Assembly: GCF_027912835.1 (NCBI RefSeq)
Contig: NZ_CP115768.1
Location: forward strand, 2,968,501 to 3,032,500
Direction of reading: 5' to 3'
Origin: Paracoccus sediminicola
GTDB lineage: Bacteria > Pseudomonadota > Alphaproteobacteria > Rhodobacterales > Rhodobacteraceae
Length of the DNA stretch: 64,000 nucleotides
Made by a program: the position numbers and the translations under genes. Numbering within the stretch: position 1 is the first letter of the stretch; every line of letters starts with the position of its first letter. Below, one piece after another: positions 30,845 through 39,300 of this stretch. Under the pieces are notes generated by a model. The model searched no databases and had not been told where the DNA came from. It was given only the letters and a program-made list of their open reading frames with translations.

Positions 30845-32004
30845 TCGGTGGCCTCCTGCGCCAGTTCGCGCGCGGCATCCGGTTCGGTCTCGGCTTCGCT
30901 GGTGGTCACCGGCTCACCGTCGCGGACGAAGCCCTGTCCGATGGTGATGATGACAGCCTCGTCGGGAAGACCGGCCACCCAAAGCCCGTCCACTTCGGCG
31001 CGGACCAGCTCGACCTCGTAAAAGGCGACCTTGCCATCCTCGACCGTCTTGATGCCGGTCGCGCCCTCCGCGCTCAGCGAGATGACCGAGGGCGAGACGA
31101 AATGCGCGCGCTCCGTCCCGGTCGGCATGACGATCTCGGCCGAGATGCCCGCCGGGATCGCACCATCCTCGTTCGGAACGGTGATTTCGGTCAGGAAGGT
31201 GCGGGTCTCGCTGGCGGCTGAGGTGCCGACAAAGCTGACCTCGCCCTCGCGTTTCTCGCCGGTGATGAAGGTGACCTCCGCCGGCTGGCCGTCGCTGATC
31301 CGGTTCAGCGCCTGCTGCGGCACCTGAAGCGAGACGGTCAGCGGGCGATTGTCGACGATGCGGCCGATCTCGGTGCCCGCGGCAATATATTCGCCCTCGT
31401 CGAGTGTGAGCGTCTCGATCCGCCCGTCGAAGGGGGCAACGATGCTCGTCCGCTCAAGCGCCTCTTCGGCGGCCGTCACGGCGGCCTCGGCAGAGGCCAG
31501 CGTCGCGGTGGCCTGCGACACCCGGTCCTGCGTGGCGACGCCGCGGTCGCGCAGGGCGGTGGCATTGTCGAACTCCCGCTGCGCCCGCTCCTGCTCTTGT
31601 CTGGCGCGACGCAGATCGGCCTCGGCCTGATCGGTGGTCAGCCGGGCCAGAACCTCGCCCTTTGCAACCTCGTCGCCCTTGCTGGCCAGCAACTCGGCAA
31701 CATCGCCCGACGCCTCGGCGCGGATCGCGGTGTCGCGATCCGGCATGGCCTGACCTTCGGCCTGAAAGAACAGCGTGACCTCTTCGGCGCGCGAGGGCTG
31801 CACCGCCACCGCGACCGGGGCGGGTTCCGTCTGCGCGCTGCGCGGCTCGGATGCATCGCTCGACGGAAAGATGAAGCCGCTGCCCATCCAGCCGACGATC
31901 CCGATCAGGATCGCCCCAGCGATCCAGGTCGAGCGGGATGCGCCTTTGTCGTCTTTGAACGAAAGCGTGTGGCGTTCCGCCTGTTGGGTAGTGTCATCGG
32001 TCAT
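30841..32004 (-). CDS. RND pump periplasmic adaptor (membrane fusion protein)
   Basis: The 387-residue adaptor begins at the ATG at 32004; the open frame upstream overlaps the regulator gene and is not used. A single hydrophobic segment (TWIAGAILIGIVGWMGSGFIF, about 29-49) anchors it. It then shows lipoyl halves (RAEASGDVAELLASKGDEVAKGEVLARL and APFDGRIETLTLDEGEYIAAG) flanking an alpha-helical hairpin of roughly 70 residues, and beta-barrel domains. It should link the RND subunit to an outer-membrane channel. The regulator stop is 25 bases upstream. Confidence 0.93.
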   Translation of the reverse strand: MTDDTTQQAERHTLSFKDDKGASRSTWIAGAILIGIVGWMGSGFIFPSSDASEPRSAQTEPAPVAVAVQPSRAEEVTLFFQAEGQAMPDRDTAIRAEASGDVAELLASKGDEVAKGEVLARLTTDQAEADLRRARQEQERAQREFDNATALRDRGVATQDRVSQATATLASAEAAVTAAEEALERTSIVAPFDGRIETLTLDEGEYIAAGTEIGRIVDNRPLTVSLQVPQQALNRISDGQPAEVTFITGEKREGEVSFVGTSAASETRTFLTEITVPNEDGAIPAGISAEIVMPTGTERAHFVSPSVISLSAEGATGIKTVEDGKVAFYEVELVRAEVDGLWVAGLPDEAVIITIGQGFVRDGEPVTTSEAETEPDAARELAQEATE

Positions 32005-32029
32005 CGGAAACTCCGGTGAGGCCACGGGA

Positions 32030-32494
32030 TCACACCCGGTCAGCGGCCAAATCCTGTTCAAGCGCGTGGCCAAGGGCCATGCCGATCGTTGCGTAGAAAT
32101 CGCTATAGGCCTTGATGCGGCATTGCGGGCCGCGCGCATCGTCGGGCAGGGCGTCGAGCGTTTCATTGATTTCCCGGCGCGTCTGTCTGATGCGCCTCAG
32201 CGCCCCCTCCAGGAATCCGGCGAAGGGCGGCGCGGCGAGTTCAAAAAAATCCTGACGCTCGCCGGGCAGGCCGATACGCCGGATGACTCCGCGATCTTCC
32301 AGCATCCGCACGCTCGAGCTGATGCTGCCGCGGCTGACCTGAAGCTCCTGCGCGAGATCGCCGAACGCGACCGGCTTGCCGTCGAAGATCAGCAGGCCGA
32401 GCACGCGCCCCGCGATGCGCGGCATGTTTTCACGCTGCGTGATCTGGCCCACCTTCTCGATGAAATCGGCCCTGATGTCGGATATCGCTGTCAT
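32030..32494 (-). CDS. GbsR/MarR-like transcriptional regulator
   Basis: The 154-residue protein has a winged-HTH core in RVLGLLIFDGKPVAFGDLAQELQVSRGSISSSVRMLEDRGVIRRI, which is typical of the GbsR branch of the MarR family, followed by a helical dimerisation region. The ATG at 32494 gives the normal GbsR N-terminus; an in-frame start 18 codons upstream is possible. It lies directly upstream of and in line with the RND adaptor and pump genes, so it probably represses the operon it heads. Confidence 0.85.
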   Translation of the reverse strand: MTAISDIRADFIEKVGQITQRENMPRIAGRVLGLLIFDGKPVAFGDLAQELQVSRGSISSSVRMLEDRGVIRRIGLPGERQDFFELAAPPFAGFLEGALRRIRQTRREINETLDALPDDARGPQCRIKAYSDFYATIGMALGHALEQDLAADRV

Positions 32495-32741
32495 GCCTGG
32501 CCCGGTTCTGAATGTGGCGGAGGTAAGAAGGGGGTCGTGCCGGGTCAAGTGCGTTCAGAAATGACTGAACGTAACGTGATGCGTCGTGTACGGCATGGGG
32601 TCGGCCCATTCGGCGCGAATCGCCGCGCCCCGTTGCGATGGGGTGTCTGCTCGTAGTATGTGCCTCCGATCGGCGGTCAAGACAGCCGACAGCCCTCGCG
32701 CGGCATTGCGGGGTCGCGCGCGAACGGCACGGAGTCGAAAT

Positions 32742-33827
32742 ATGTCCTCAGCTCAACCCGATGCGCTTCGTCTCGACGGGGTTTCGCGCAGCTTTGGGAC
32801 GCGCACTGTGCTACCGGCGCTGTCGCTCACTGTGCCGGCGGGCCGGATCACCTGCCTGCTCGGGGAATCCGGATGTGGCAAATCCACGCTGCTGAGGCTG
32901 ATTGCCGGCGTGGACCGCCCCGATGACGGCGTGATCGAGATTGGCGGGCGGCGCATCGTCGGGCCGGATTGCTTCACCGAACCGGAATCGCGCCGCATCG
33001 GCTTCATGTTTCAGGATTATGCGCTGTTTCCCCATCTCAGCGTTGCCGAGAATCTCGCATTTGGTCTGCAAGCGCTCGGTCGGGCCGAGCGCGCCGCGCG
33101 CATCGCCGGGATCAGCGAGCGGATCGGCATCACGCATCTGCTCAGCCGCTATCCGCATTCTCTCTCCGGCGGCGAACAGCAACGCGCGGCCCTCGCCCGT
33201 GCCCTGGCGCCGCAGCCCGAGATCCTGCTGATGGATGAGCCCTTCTCGAATCTCGATCAGGGGCTGCGAGAGAGGGTCCGCCGCGAGACACTGGACATTC
33301 TTCGCCAGCTTGGGACGACGGCGATCCTCGTCACCCACGATCCGCAAGAGGCGCTGGCCGTGGGCGACCTGATCGTGTTGATGAAACAGGGCAGTATCGA
33401 GCAGATCGGCACGCCTTTCGATATTTATGACCGTCCCAGCTCGATCTACGCGGCGGAATTCATGGGTCCGTGCAACCGGCTCGCCGGGATCTGGCGGGCG
33501 GGCGAGATCGAGACCGCGATCGGGCGCTTCCCCGCCGCGCTGAAGGTGGCAGACGGAACCGCGGTCATGGCCTGCATCCGCCCGCAGGCACTGTCGATAG
33601 AGCCGGATGGGGGCGGGATCTCTGCCCGGATCGTGTCGAAAACCTTCACCGGCGAGAGCGAGCAGATCGAGATCAGCGTTCATCCGCTGTTCGAACCGCT
33701 GCGGATGCACAGCCATGAGCGCATCCCAATGGAGGTCGGCGAAAAGGTCGGGTTGCGGTTGAATGGCGCGCAAATACATGTTTTCGAAGATGAATTTTCC
33801 GCAGAAGAGACTGTTCTTCCCCTCTGA
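32742..33827 (+). CDS. fbpC: Ferric iron ABC importer, ATP-binding subunit
   Basis: The 361-residue ATPase has Walker A GESGCGKST (about 44-52), Q-loop FMFQDYALFPHLS, signature LSGGEQQR, Walker B ILLMDEPFSNLD and switch His in VTHDPQEALAVG. A C-terminal regulatory domain of about 110 residues carries GPCNRL and a TOBE-like tail. FbpC-type identity is inferred from the next two genes (FbpA-like binding protein and fused permease). The ATG at 32742 is preferred over an in-frame start 52 codons upstream because the homologous part begins here and GGAG precedes it. Confidence 0.9.
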   Translation: MSSAQPDALRLDGVSRSFGTRTVLPALSLTVPAGRITCLLGESGCGKSTLLRLIAGVDRPDDGVIEIGGRRIVGPDCFTEPESRRIGFMFQDYALFPHLSVAENLAFGLQALGRAERAARIAGISERIGITHLLSRYPHSLSGGEQQRAALARALAPQPEILLMDEPFSNLDQGLRERVRRETLDILRQLGTTAILVTHDPQEALAVGDLIVLMKQGSIEQIGTPFDIYDRPSSIYAAEFMGPCNRLAGIWRAGEIETAIGRFPAALKVADGTAVMACIRPQALSIEPDGGGISARIVSKTFTGESEQIEISVHPLFEPLRMHSHERIPMEVGEKVGLRLNGAQIHVFEDEFSAEETVLPL

Positions 33828-33834
33828 GCAACTG

Positions 33835-33877
33835 CCCGAATAATACTTGACTGAAAAACTAAGTAAACGTATTCGGG
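33835..33877. promoter_or_regulatory. Promoter and nested dyad before the ferric-binding protein gene
   Basis: CCCGAATA (33835-33842) and TATTCGGG (33870-33877) are perfect inverted arms around 27 bases. Inside lies TTGACT (33847-33852), a good -35 with TATTCG 17 bases further on, and an inner TACTT/AAGTA dyad (33844-33865). This suggests that the binding-protein gene has its own regulated promoter. Iron-responsive control is an inference from the gene it precedes. Confidence 0.45.
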
Positions 33878-33927
33878 ACCGGCTGATTCACTTTGGCCCT
33901 ACCATTCATTCATCGGAGGACCGTCTC

Positions 33928-34953
33928 ATGGTCAAATCGACCGCTCTTCATGGCACCATCGCGGCGAGCACCCTGCTGCTTTCCGCCGCTTCCGCCGCCT
34001 CGGCGCAGGAGCTCAACCTCTACACCTCGCGTGAGCCGGGGCTGATCGAGCCGCTTCTGGAAGCCTTCACCGAATCCACCGGCGTCACCGTCAACACCGT
34101 GTTCCTGAAGGACGGCCTGGCCGAGCGCGTCGAGGCCGAGGGCGAAGCCTCCCCCGCCGATGTGCTGATGGCGGTCGATGTCGGCAAGCTGGCCGACTTC
34201 GTCGAAAAGGGCCTGACCCAGCCGGTTGAGTCCGAAGTCCTGACAGAATCCATCCCGGAAAACCTGCGCGGTCCGGAAAATAACTGGTTCGCCCTCTCGA
34301 CCCGTGCCCGCGTCGTCTATGCGGCGAAGGATCTCGATCTCGATGCGATCACCTATGAAGAGCTGGCAGACCCGAAATGGGAAGGCAAGCTGTGCATTCG
34401 TTCGGGCCAGCATCCTTACAATACCGGGCTGATCTCGGCCTTTATCGCCCATCACGGCGCCGAGGCGACCGAGGAATGGCTGAACGGCATGAAGGCCAAT
34501 CTCGCCCGCAAGGCCGGCGGCGGCGACCGTGACGGTGCGAAGGACATCCTCGGCGGCATCTGCGACATCGCAGTGGCGAACTCCTATTATGTCGGCCGGA
34601 TGCGGTCGGGCGCCGGCGGAGAAGAGCAGCAGGAATGGGGCGATGCGATCAAGGTGATCCTGCCGACTTTCGAAGATGGCGGCACCCATGTGAATATCAG
34701 CGGTGCTGCGGTGGCCAAATACGCCGCCAACAAGGATGAGGCGGTTCAGCTGCTGGAATATCTCGTCTCGGACGAAGCCCAGAAGATCTATGCCGAGGCG
34801 AATTACGAACACCCCGTCAAGCCCGGCGCGCCGGTCGATCCGATGGTCGAATCCTTCGGCGAGCTGACCGTTGACAGTGTCCCGCTGACCGAGATCGTCG
34901 AATATCGCGATCAGGCCAGCGAGCTGGTCGACAAGGTCGGCTTCGACAACTGA
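33928..34953 (+). CDS. fbpA: Ferric iron ABC importer, periplasmic binding protein
   Basis: The 341-residue protein has a signal peptide (HGTIAASTLLLSAASAASAQ) and matches the FbpA/FutA class: LNLYTSREPGLIEPLLEAF, then GVTVNTVFLKDG, PADVLMAVDVGKL, CIRSGQHPYNTGLISA and ICDIAVANSYYVGRM. The paired tyrosines in NSYYVGR are the ones that bind Fe(III) in this family. CGGAGGA lies just upstream of the ATG at 33928; the open frame upstream is part of the promoter region. It delivers unchelated ferric iron to FbpB. Confidence 0.94.
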   Translation: MVKSTALHGTIAASTLLLSAASAASAQELNLYTSREPGLIEPLLEAFTESTGVTVNTVFLKDGLAERVEAEGEASPADVLMAVDVGKLADFVEKGLTQPVESEVLTESIPENLRGPENNWFALSTRARVVYAAKDLDLDAITYEELADPKWEGKLCIRSGQHPYNTGLISAFIAHHGAEATEEWLNGMKANLARKAGGGDRDGAKDILGGICDIAVANSYYVGRMRSGAGGEEQQEWGDAIKVILPTFEDGGTHVNISGAAVAKYAANKDEAVQLLEYLVSDEAQKIYAEANYEHPVKPGAPVDPMVESFGELTVDSVPLTEIVEYRDQASELVDKVGFDN

Positions 34954-34996
34954 TGCGTGGCCGCTTCCCGCAATCATCTGCGCGCGGCGGCACGAG

Positions 34997-36670
34997 GTGA
35001 CTGCCGCCGCCACCGGGACGCACGAGCTCGCCGGACCCTCTCGCACGCGCGGGAGGGTCTGGGTCTTTGCGGCCTATGCGATTGCGGCACTCGTCCTGCT
35101 TCCGGTGCTGGCTCTGGCATGGGAGGCATCGCGCGGCTCGGAGGGTCTCTGGTTGCATCTGGCGAAGAATGTGCTGCCACATGCGATCAGTCAGACCCTG
35201 ACCCTGCTGGCCGGGGTCGGGGTGCTCGTCGCCGTGATCGGCACAGGCTGCGCTTGGCTGGTGACCGCCTATGATTTCTGCGGTCGGCGAGTGCTGGAAT
35301 GGGCGCTTCTGCTGCCGCTCGCCGTGCCAACCTATATCGTCGCCTATGCCTATCTCGATCTGCTGCATCCGCTTGGCCCGGTGCAGGAGCTGGTGCGTGA
35401 CATGCTGGGCTATGACAGCCCGCGAGAGTTCCGTCTTCCCGATATTCGGTCGATGCCCGGCGCGATCCTGCTGCTGAGCCTCGTGCTCTACCCTTACGTC
35501 TATCTGCCGACGCGGGCGATGTTCATGACCCAGTCGGCCAATCTGGTCGAGGCCGCCCGCGCGCTCGGCACGACAAGGCGACAGGTGTTTCGTCGCGTCG
35601 CCCTTCCACTGGCCCGCCCGGCCATCGCCGTCGGCGTGAGCCTCGCGCTGATGGAGACGCTGAACGACATCGGCGCGTCAGAATTTCTTGGCGTCCGCTC
35701 GCTGACCATCTCGATCTACACGACCTGGGTGACCCGTTCCGACCTGCCGGGTGCTGCGCAGATCTCGCTGGCGATGCTGGTTCTGGTGGTGGCGCTGATC
35801 TCGCTGGAGCGATGGGCGCGCCGCCGCCAGCGCTACGCCAGCAGCACTCAGCGGAGCCGCAGCTTCGCACCGCGCGAGCTGCATGGGCGGGCAGCCGCAT
35901 TTGCCTTTCTGATCGGCGCGCTTCCCGTGGCCCTCGGTTTTCTGGCCCCGGCGCTTTACCTCGCCATCGAGGCATGGCGTCGGTTCAGCTTTGCCGGGCT
36001 GTCGGACGATCTGCTGATCGAGGCGCGGAATACCTTCCTGCTCTCGGCGATTGCCACCTCTGCAGTTCTGATCTCCGGCGTGGTGATTGCCTATGCCGCT
36101 CGTGCCTTCCCGCGCCGCGCCGTGCTGGTGGCGCAGCGCGTGGCGACGCTCGGTTACGCAATGCCGGGCACGGTGCTGGCGCTCGGGATCCTCGTGGTGG
36201 TCGCGGGGCTGGACCGCTGGATCGCCGCATCCGCGCGAGAGATTCTGGGCATCTCGACAGGTCTGATCCTGATCGGCTCGGGGGCGGCGCTTGGCTATGC
36301 CTATCTAGCACGTTTCCTGGCCATATCGGTCGGCTCGGTCGAGGCCGGGTTCAGCCGCGTGCCGCGCAGCTATGACCATGTCGCGCGGACTCTCGGCAAG
36401 GGGGTTTCCGGCGTGCTGTGGCAGGTGCATCTGCCGCTGTCACGCGGGGCGCTCGCGGCGGCGGGGCTTTTGGTCTTTGTCGATTGCATGAAAGAACTTT
36501 CTGCGACTCTTCTGCTGCGGCCGCTGAACTTCGAGACGCTGGCAACACATCTTTACGGAGAGGCCGCGCGCGGCACCTATGAAGATGCGGCGCTGGCGGC
36601 GCTGGCGATCGTGCTGGTCGGGCTGCTGCCGGTGGTGCTGCTGGCCCGGGTCGGGCGCGGGCGGGACTAG
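34997..36670 (+). CDS. fbpB: Ferric iron ABC importer, fused permease
   Basis: The 557-residue membrane protein contains two binding-protein-dependent permease domains in one chain, as in FbpB/SfuB. Each has an EAA-type loop: EAARALGTTRRQVFRRVALPLARPA (about 189-213) and ARTLGKGVSGVLWQVHLPLSRGA (about 455-477). About twelve hydrophobic segments are seen. It starts at a GTG 43 bases after the fbpA stop with only a weak ribosome-binding site. Its TAG stop overlaps the TAG stop of the convergent mog gene in a shared CTAG. Confidence 0.92.
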   Translation: MTAAATGTHELAGPSRTRGRVWVFAAYAIAALVLLPVLALAWEASRGSEGLWLHLAKNVLPHAISQTLTLLAGVGVLVAVIGTGCAWLVTAYDFCGRRVLEWALLLPLAVPTYIVAYAYLDLLHPLGPVQELVRDMLGYDSPREFRLPDIRSMPGAILLLSLVLYPYVYLPTRAMFMTQSANLVEAARALGTTRRQVFRRVALPLARPAIAVGVSLALMETLNDIGASEFLGVRSLTISIYTTWVTRSDLPGAAQISLAMLVLVVALISLERWARRRQRYASSTQRSRSFAPRELHGRAAAFAFLIGALPVALGFLAPALYLAIEAWRRFSFAGLSDDLLIEARNTFLLSAIATSAVLISGVVIAYAARAFPRRAVLVAQRVATLGYAMPGTVLALGILVVVAGLDRWIAASAREILGISTGLILIGSGAALGYAYLARFLAISVGSVEAGFSRVPRSYDHVARTLGKGVSGVLWQVHLPLSRGALAAAGLLVFVDCMKELSATLLLRPLNFETLATHLYGEAARGTYEDAALAALAIVLVGLLPVVLLARVGRGRD

Positions 36671-37209
36671 GGCTGCTTCTTCGGGCGGAAGGCCTTGATT
36701 TTCGCGGGGTCTGTTTCGATGTGGCCGGCGCCCAGCAGATCGAGGCAATAGGGCACCGCGGCAAAGACGGCGTTCAGGCAGGTGGCAATGGCCGAGGGCT
36801 TGCCGGGGATCGTGATTATCAAGGTTTTTCCGACACTTACGGCAGTCTGGCGGGACAGGATCGCGGTCGGGACCTCGCGCAGCGAGGCGCGGCGCATTTC
36901 TTCGCCGAAACCGGGATATTCGCGTTCTGCGACGTCTGACACGGCCTCTGGCGTGAGGTCGCGGGGGGCGGGGCCGGTGCCGCCGGTGACCAGGATCAGG
37001 TCGGCGAATTCGGCCAGCTCGCGCAGCTTCGCGGCAGTGCCCTCGCGCCCGTCGGGGACGATGGCGCGGGTGATTTTCACAGGAGAAACAATGGTTTCGC
37101 GCAACCATGCCTCGGCGCCGGGGCCGCCCTTGTCTTCATATTCCCCCGACGCGGTGCGGTCCGAGACGGTGAGGATGGCGATGCGGGCGGGGCGGGTTGG
37201 ATCACTCAT
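36667..37209 (-). CDS. mog: Molybdopterin adenylyltransferase
   Basis: This 180-residue enzyme activates molybdopterin with ATP before molybdenum insertion. IAILTVSDRTASGEYEDKGG is the start of the MoaB/Mog fold, LILVTGGTGPAPRDLTPEA carries the nucleotide-binding GGTG motif, and IITIPGKPSAIATCL follows. ATG at 37209 is the start; the longer open frame upstream is composed of unlikely Arg/Pro-rich sequence. Its first bases adjoin the reverse-transcriptase island. Confidence 0.93.
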   Translation of the reverse strand: MSDPTRPARIAILTVSDRTASGEYEDKGGPGAEAWLRETIVSPVKITRAIVPDGREGTAAKLRELAEFADLILVTGGTGPAPRDLTPEAVSDVAEREYPGFGEEMRRASLREVPTAILSRQTAVSVGKTLIITIPGKPSAIATCLNAVFAAVPYCLDLLGAGHIETDPAKIKAFRPKKQP

Positions 37210-37328
37210 GCCGCGCAGTCTGACCGGAGCGGCGGCGAAGCGCAACGGGGAGCGTGCGCAGGGTGTTGCGTGGCGGCGGGGTGAGGCGGGGTTGGGCCTG
37301 AAATTGCCGGGATTTCGGGGCGCACAGA

Positions 37329-37372
37329 GCGTACACCGCGCGTACACAGGTTATACACAGGGCGTGCACGGG
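37329..37372. repeat. Short tandem GTACAC-like repeats with one DnaA-box match
   Basis: Four units of 10-12 bases follow each other: GCGTACACCG, CGCGTACACAGG, TTATACACAGGG and CGTGCACGGG. They share the core (G/A)T(A/G)CAC. TTATACACA (37351-37359) fits the loose DnaA-box consensus TTATNCACA. The stretch lies about 120 bases upstream of the mog start and at the left edge of the AT-richer island. Its function is unknown; it could be an operator array. Confidence 0.4.
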
Positions 37373-37499
37373 AATTTTGCGTTTGACTTGGTGTGTGCGG
37401 GCTTTGCGTGGGCGGCGGTCGTCGCTGCCCGTTGTGCTAAAATGGCTTGTAACGGGCGGGTTCCAAAATTTGTACGCAATGTCTTGAACTGGCTAAAGT

Positions 37500-37785
37500 C
37501 CGCTCACATCTTTAACATATGGCGCCCGATTGGGGGTGTTTCAGTTACGTGTTTAAACTGTCAAGGCCAGTTTCGCAGCCGGTGCATGACGCGAGTTCGA
37601 TCATTCGGGCTCCTCTCGCCAGCCACGCGGGCGGCTTTGCGGCAATTTGGCAATACCACATTGCCAGGTGCTTCACAGTATACACGACCACGTCGAAGAC
37701 GAACGCACACCGCAGAACGGCGGGGGCGGAGATGTTAAGGGTCGGTGCGTTGACTCGATGCTCTTGCCCCCTCTCGCGGAGGCCG
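37500..37785 (+). ncRNA. Candidate structured leader / template RNA of the reverse transcriptase
   Basis: The roughly 290 bases before the reverse-transcriptase ATG contain several stem-loops: CAGTT/AACTG (37542-37560), GAGTTCG/CGGGCTC (37593-37612, two G-U pairs) and TGGCAAT-ACCAC-ATTGCCA (37648-37666, perfect). A long-range stem also forms: CGTCGA, AACGCA and CCG at 37691-37712 pair with CGG, TGCGTT and TCGATG at 37743-37760. A short CCTC/GAGG pair could mask the GGAGG ribosome-binding site. Position and length resemble the template RNA known upstream of DRT2 enzymes. Transcript ends are not known, and no covariation could be tested. Confidence 0.4.
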
Positions 37786-39300
37786 ATGGAAGACGAGTTT
37801 GATTTCACCGCCAAGGACCTCAAGCACTATCCGCATTTCGATGCGCCGATCACGCTGAAAGAAATTCGCCGCCTCGTCACAGACCCGAAGAAGGTGGCAG
37901 CCAACTCTTTCTACCCCTTCTTCCTCTATGAAGAGTCATGGCAACCGTACCGCTCTACGGATGCGGCCAAGCCAGATAAGAAGACGCGACCGATCCGATA
38001 CGGCGCGCGGCGAGACGCCTACCTCTTTGCCTTCTACCGACGGAAACTCTCCCGCCTATATGAGGCGCGCCTCCGGGAGATGGGCATTGAGGATTGCCCA
38101 ATAGCGTACCGGCAGGTGTTGAAGCCGGGGCGGGGCGGCGGGAAATGCAACATCGACCTCGCCAAGGACGCCTTCGATGAAATCGACCGGCTCGGGGATT
38201 GCGTGGCGGTTGCGCTCGACGTCAAAGGCTACTTTGAGAACTTGGACCACAAACGGATCAAGCGCATTTGGTGCGACCTCCTGGGCGTCGAAGAACTGCC
38301 GCCGGACCACTACGCGGTCTTCAAGAACATCACCAAGTACAGATATGTTGATCAGCGCTCTGTCTATTCGCGGCTTGGCTATTTTGGGCTGCGGGAGCGC
38401 AACGGGCACATGATCCCGGGCTTTCTGATGCCCTTCCGCGATATGCCCAAGCAGCTATGTTCCAACGCGGACTTCCGCGCCAAGATTTGCGGCGGTGATC
38501 CGAAGCACGGTCCCTCGCTCGTCCAGAAGAACGTCCTCCCGCATGGTGTCCCGCAAGGTGCGCCGATCTCAGACCTGATCGCGAACTTCTACATGTTGGA
38601 GTTTGACGCGGTGATGGCTGAGTACGCCCGAGCTAGGGACGGGCGCTACATGCGTTACTCGGATGACATTTTGATGATCCTGCCCGGGGGGAGCCCTGAA
38701 GCACGGGCCGCCATCGACTTCGCCACGGCTGAGATGCGCAAGCATGGGCCGGAGCTGCGAATCAAAGACGCCAAGACCTGTGTTGCGCAATTCCAGCGAG
38801 CGCCTGGCGGGCTGCGGTTCCACCATTTGAAACAGAGGCCCGACGAGGCAGCAAAGAATGGATTCGAGTACTTGGGTTTCCGGTACGATGGACGGCGTGT
38901 CTATGTACGTGACAGCACTATTTCCAGGTTCTACAGCAAGGTAGCTGGTGCGGCGAAACGCGATGCGCGGCGGCACATTGAGAAGAATGCGGAGATAGAC
39001 GCAGTTGCATTGATCGGAAGTTTTGACTACGCGCTGTTCTCCCAGCGGTTCAGCAAGGTCAAGAAGTCGAACTTGACCAGCGACTATCGTAGTTGGACGT
39101 TCTACTCCTATCTTAAAAGATCAGCCGCAGCGTTTGGTGCCAAGGGAGACCGTATACTGCGGCAGGCTCGAGCTTTTGATGATTTCATGCGCGAACGGGT
39201 TAGATCAGCAATTGTATCGGGCGTAGCTAAACGGAAGGCCCCCCTCAAACCCGCCCATTCCTTGCCGCAATCAACTTCAACCGCAGCGCATTCAACCTAA
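37786..39300 (+). CDS. Reverse transcriptase, DRT2 (UG2)-like candidate defence protein
   Basis: The 504-residue protein has a complete reverse-transcriptase core: [16 protein letters not shown] (about 69-84), catalytic Asp D145 in [29 protein letters not shown] (253-270), the YSDD box at 291-294 in [19 protein letters not shown] and FEYLGF (360-365). No maturase, integrase or nuclease domain is visible. The N-terminal YPHFDAP, the SFYPF block and [12 protein letters not shown] resemble DRT2 antiviral enzymes as I remember them. GGAGG precedes the ATG at 37786; the frame stays open back to 37516. The last 18 residues are encoded opposite the end of argG. Base composition is AT-richer than its neighbours, which suggests transfer. 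Confidence 0.75.
   Translation: MEDEFDFTAKDLKHYPHFDAPITLKEIRRLVTDPKKVAANSFYPFFLYEESWQPYRSTDAAKPDKKTRPIRYGARRDAYLFAFYRRKLSRLYEARLREMGIEDCPIAYRQVLKPGRGGGKCNIDLAKDAFDEIDRLGDCVAVALDVKGYFENLDHKRIKRIWCDLLGVEELPPDHYAVFKNITKYRYVDQRSVYSRLGYFGLRERNGHMIPGFLMPFRDMPKQLCSNADFRAKICGGDPKHGPSLVQKNVLPHGVPQGAPISDLIANFYMLEFDAVMAEYARARDGRYMRYSDDILMILPGGSPEARAAIDFATAEMRKHGPELRIKDAKTCVAQFQRAPGGLRFHHLKQRPDEAAKNGFEYLGFRYDGRRVYVRDSTISRFYSKVAGAAKRDARRHIEKNAEIDAVALIGSFDYALFSQRFSKVKKSNLTSDYRSWTFYSYLKRSAAAFGAKGDRILRQARAFDDFMRERVRSAIVSGVAKRKAPLKPAHSLPQSTSTAAHST

Noticed and set aside
29015..31021. 668-codon open frame antisense to the RND pump
   Set aside because: Gln/His/Arg-rich shadow of a certain gene.
37351..37359. 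Possible replication origin at the DnaA-box match
   Set aside because: A single loose DnaA box with no AT-rich unwinding region or replication genes is not enough.
37593..37612. GTTCGATC resembling a tRNA T-loop
   Set aside because: No acceptor, D or anticodon arms can be built around it; it fits the leader hairpin better.
37786..39300. Diversity-generating retroelement or group II intron as source of the reverse transcriptase
   Set aside because: No template/variable repeat pair, no accessory protein, no intron RNA domains and no maturase/HNH region were seen.
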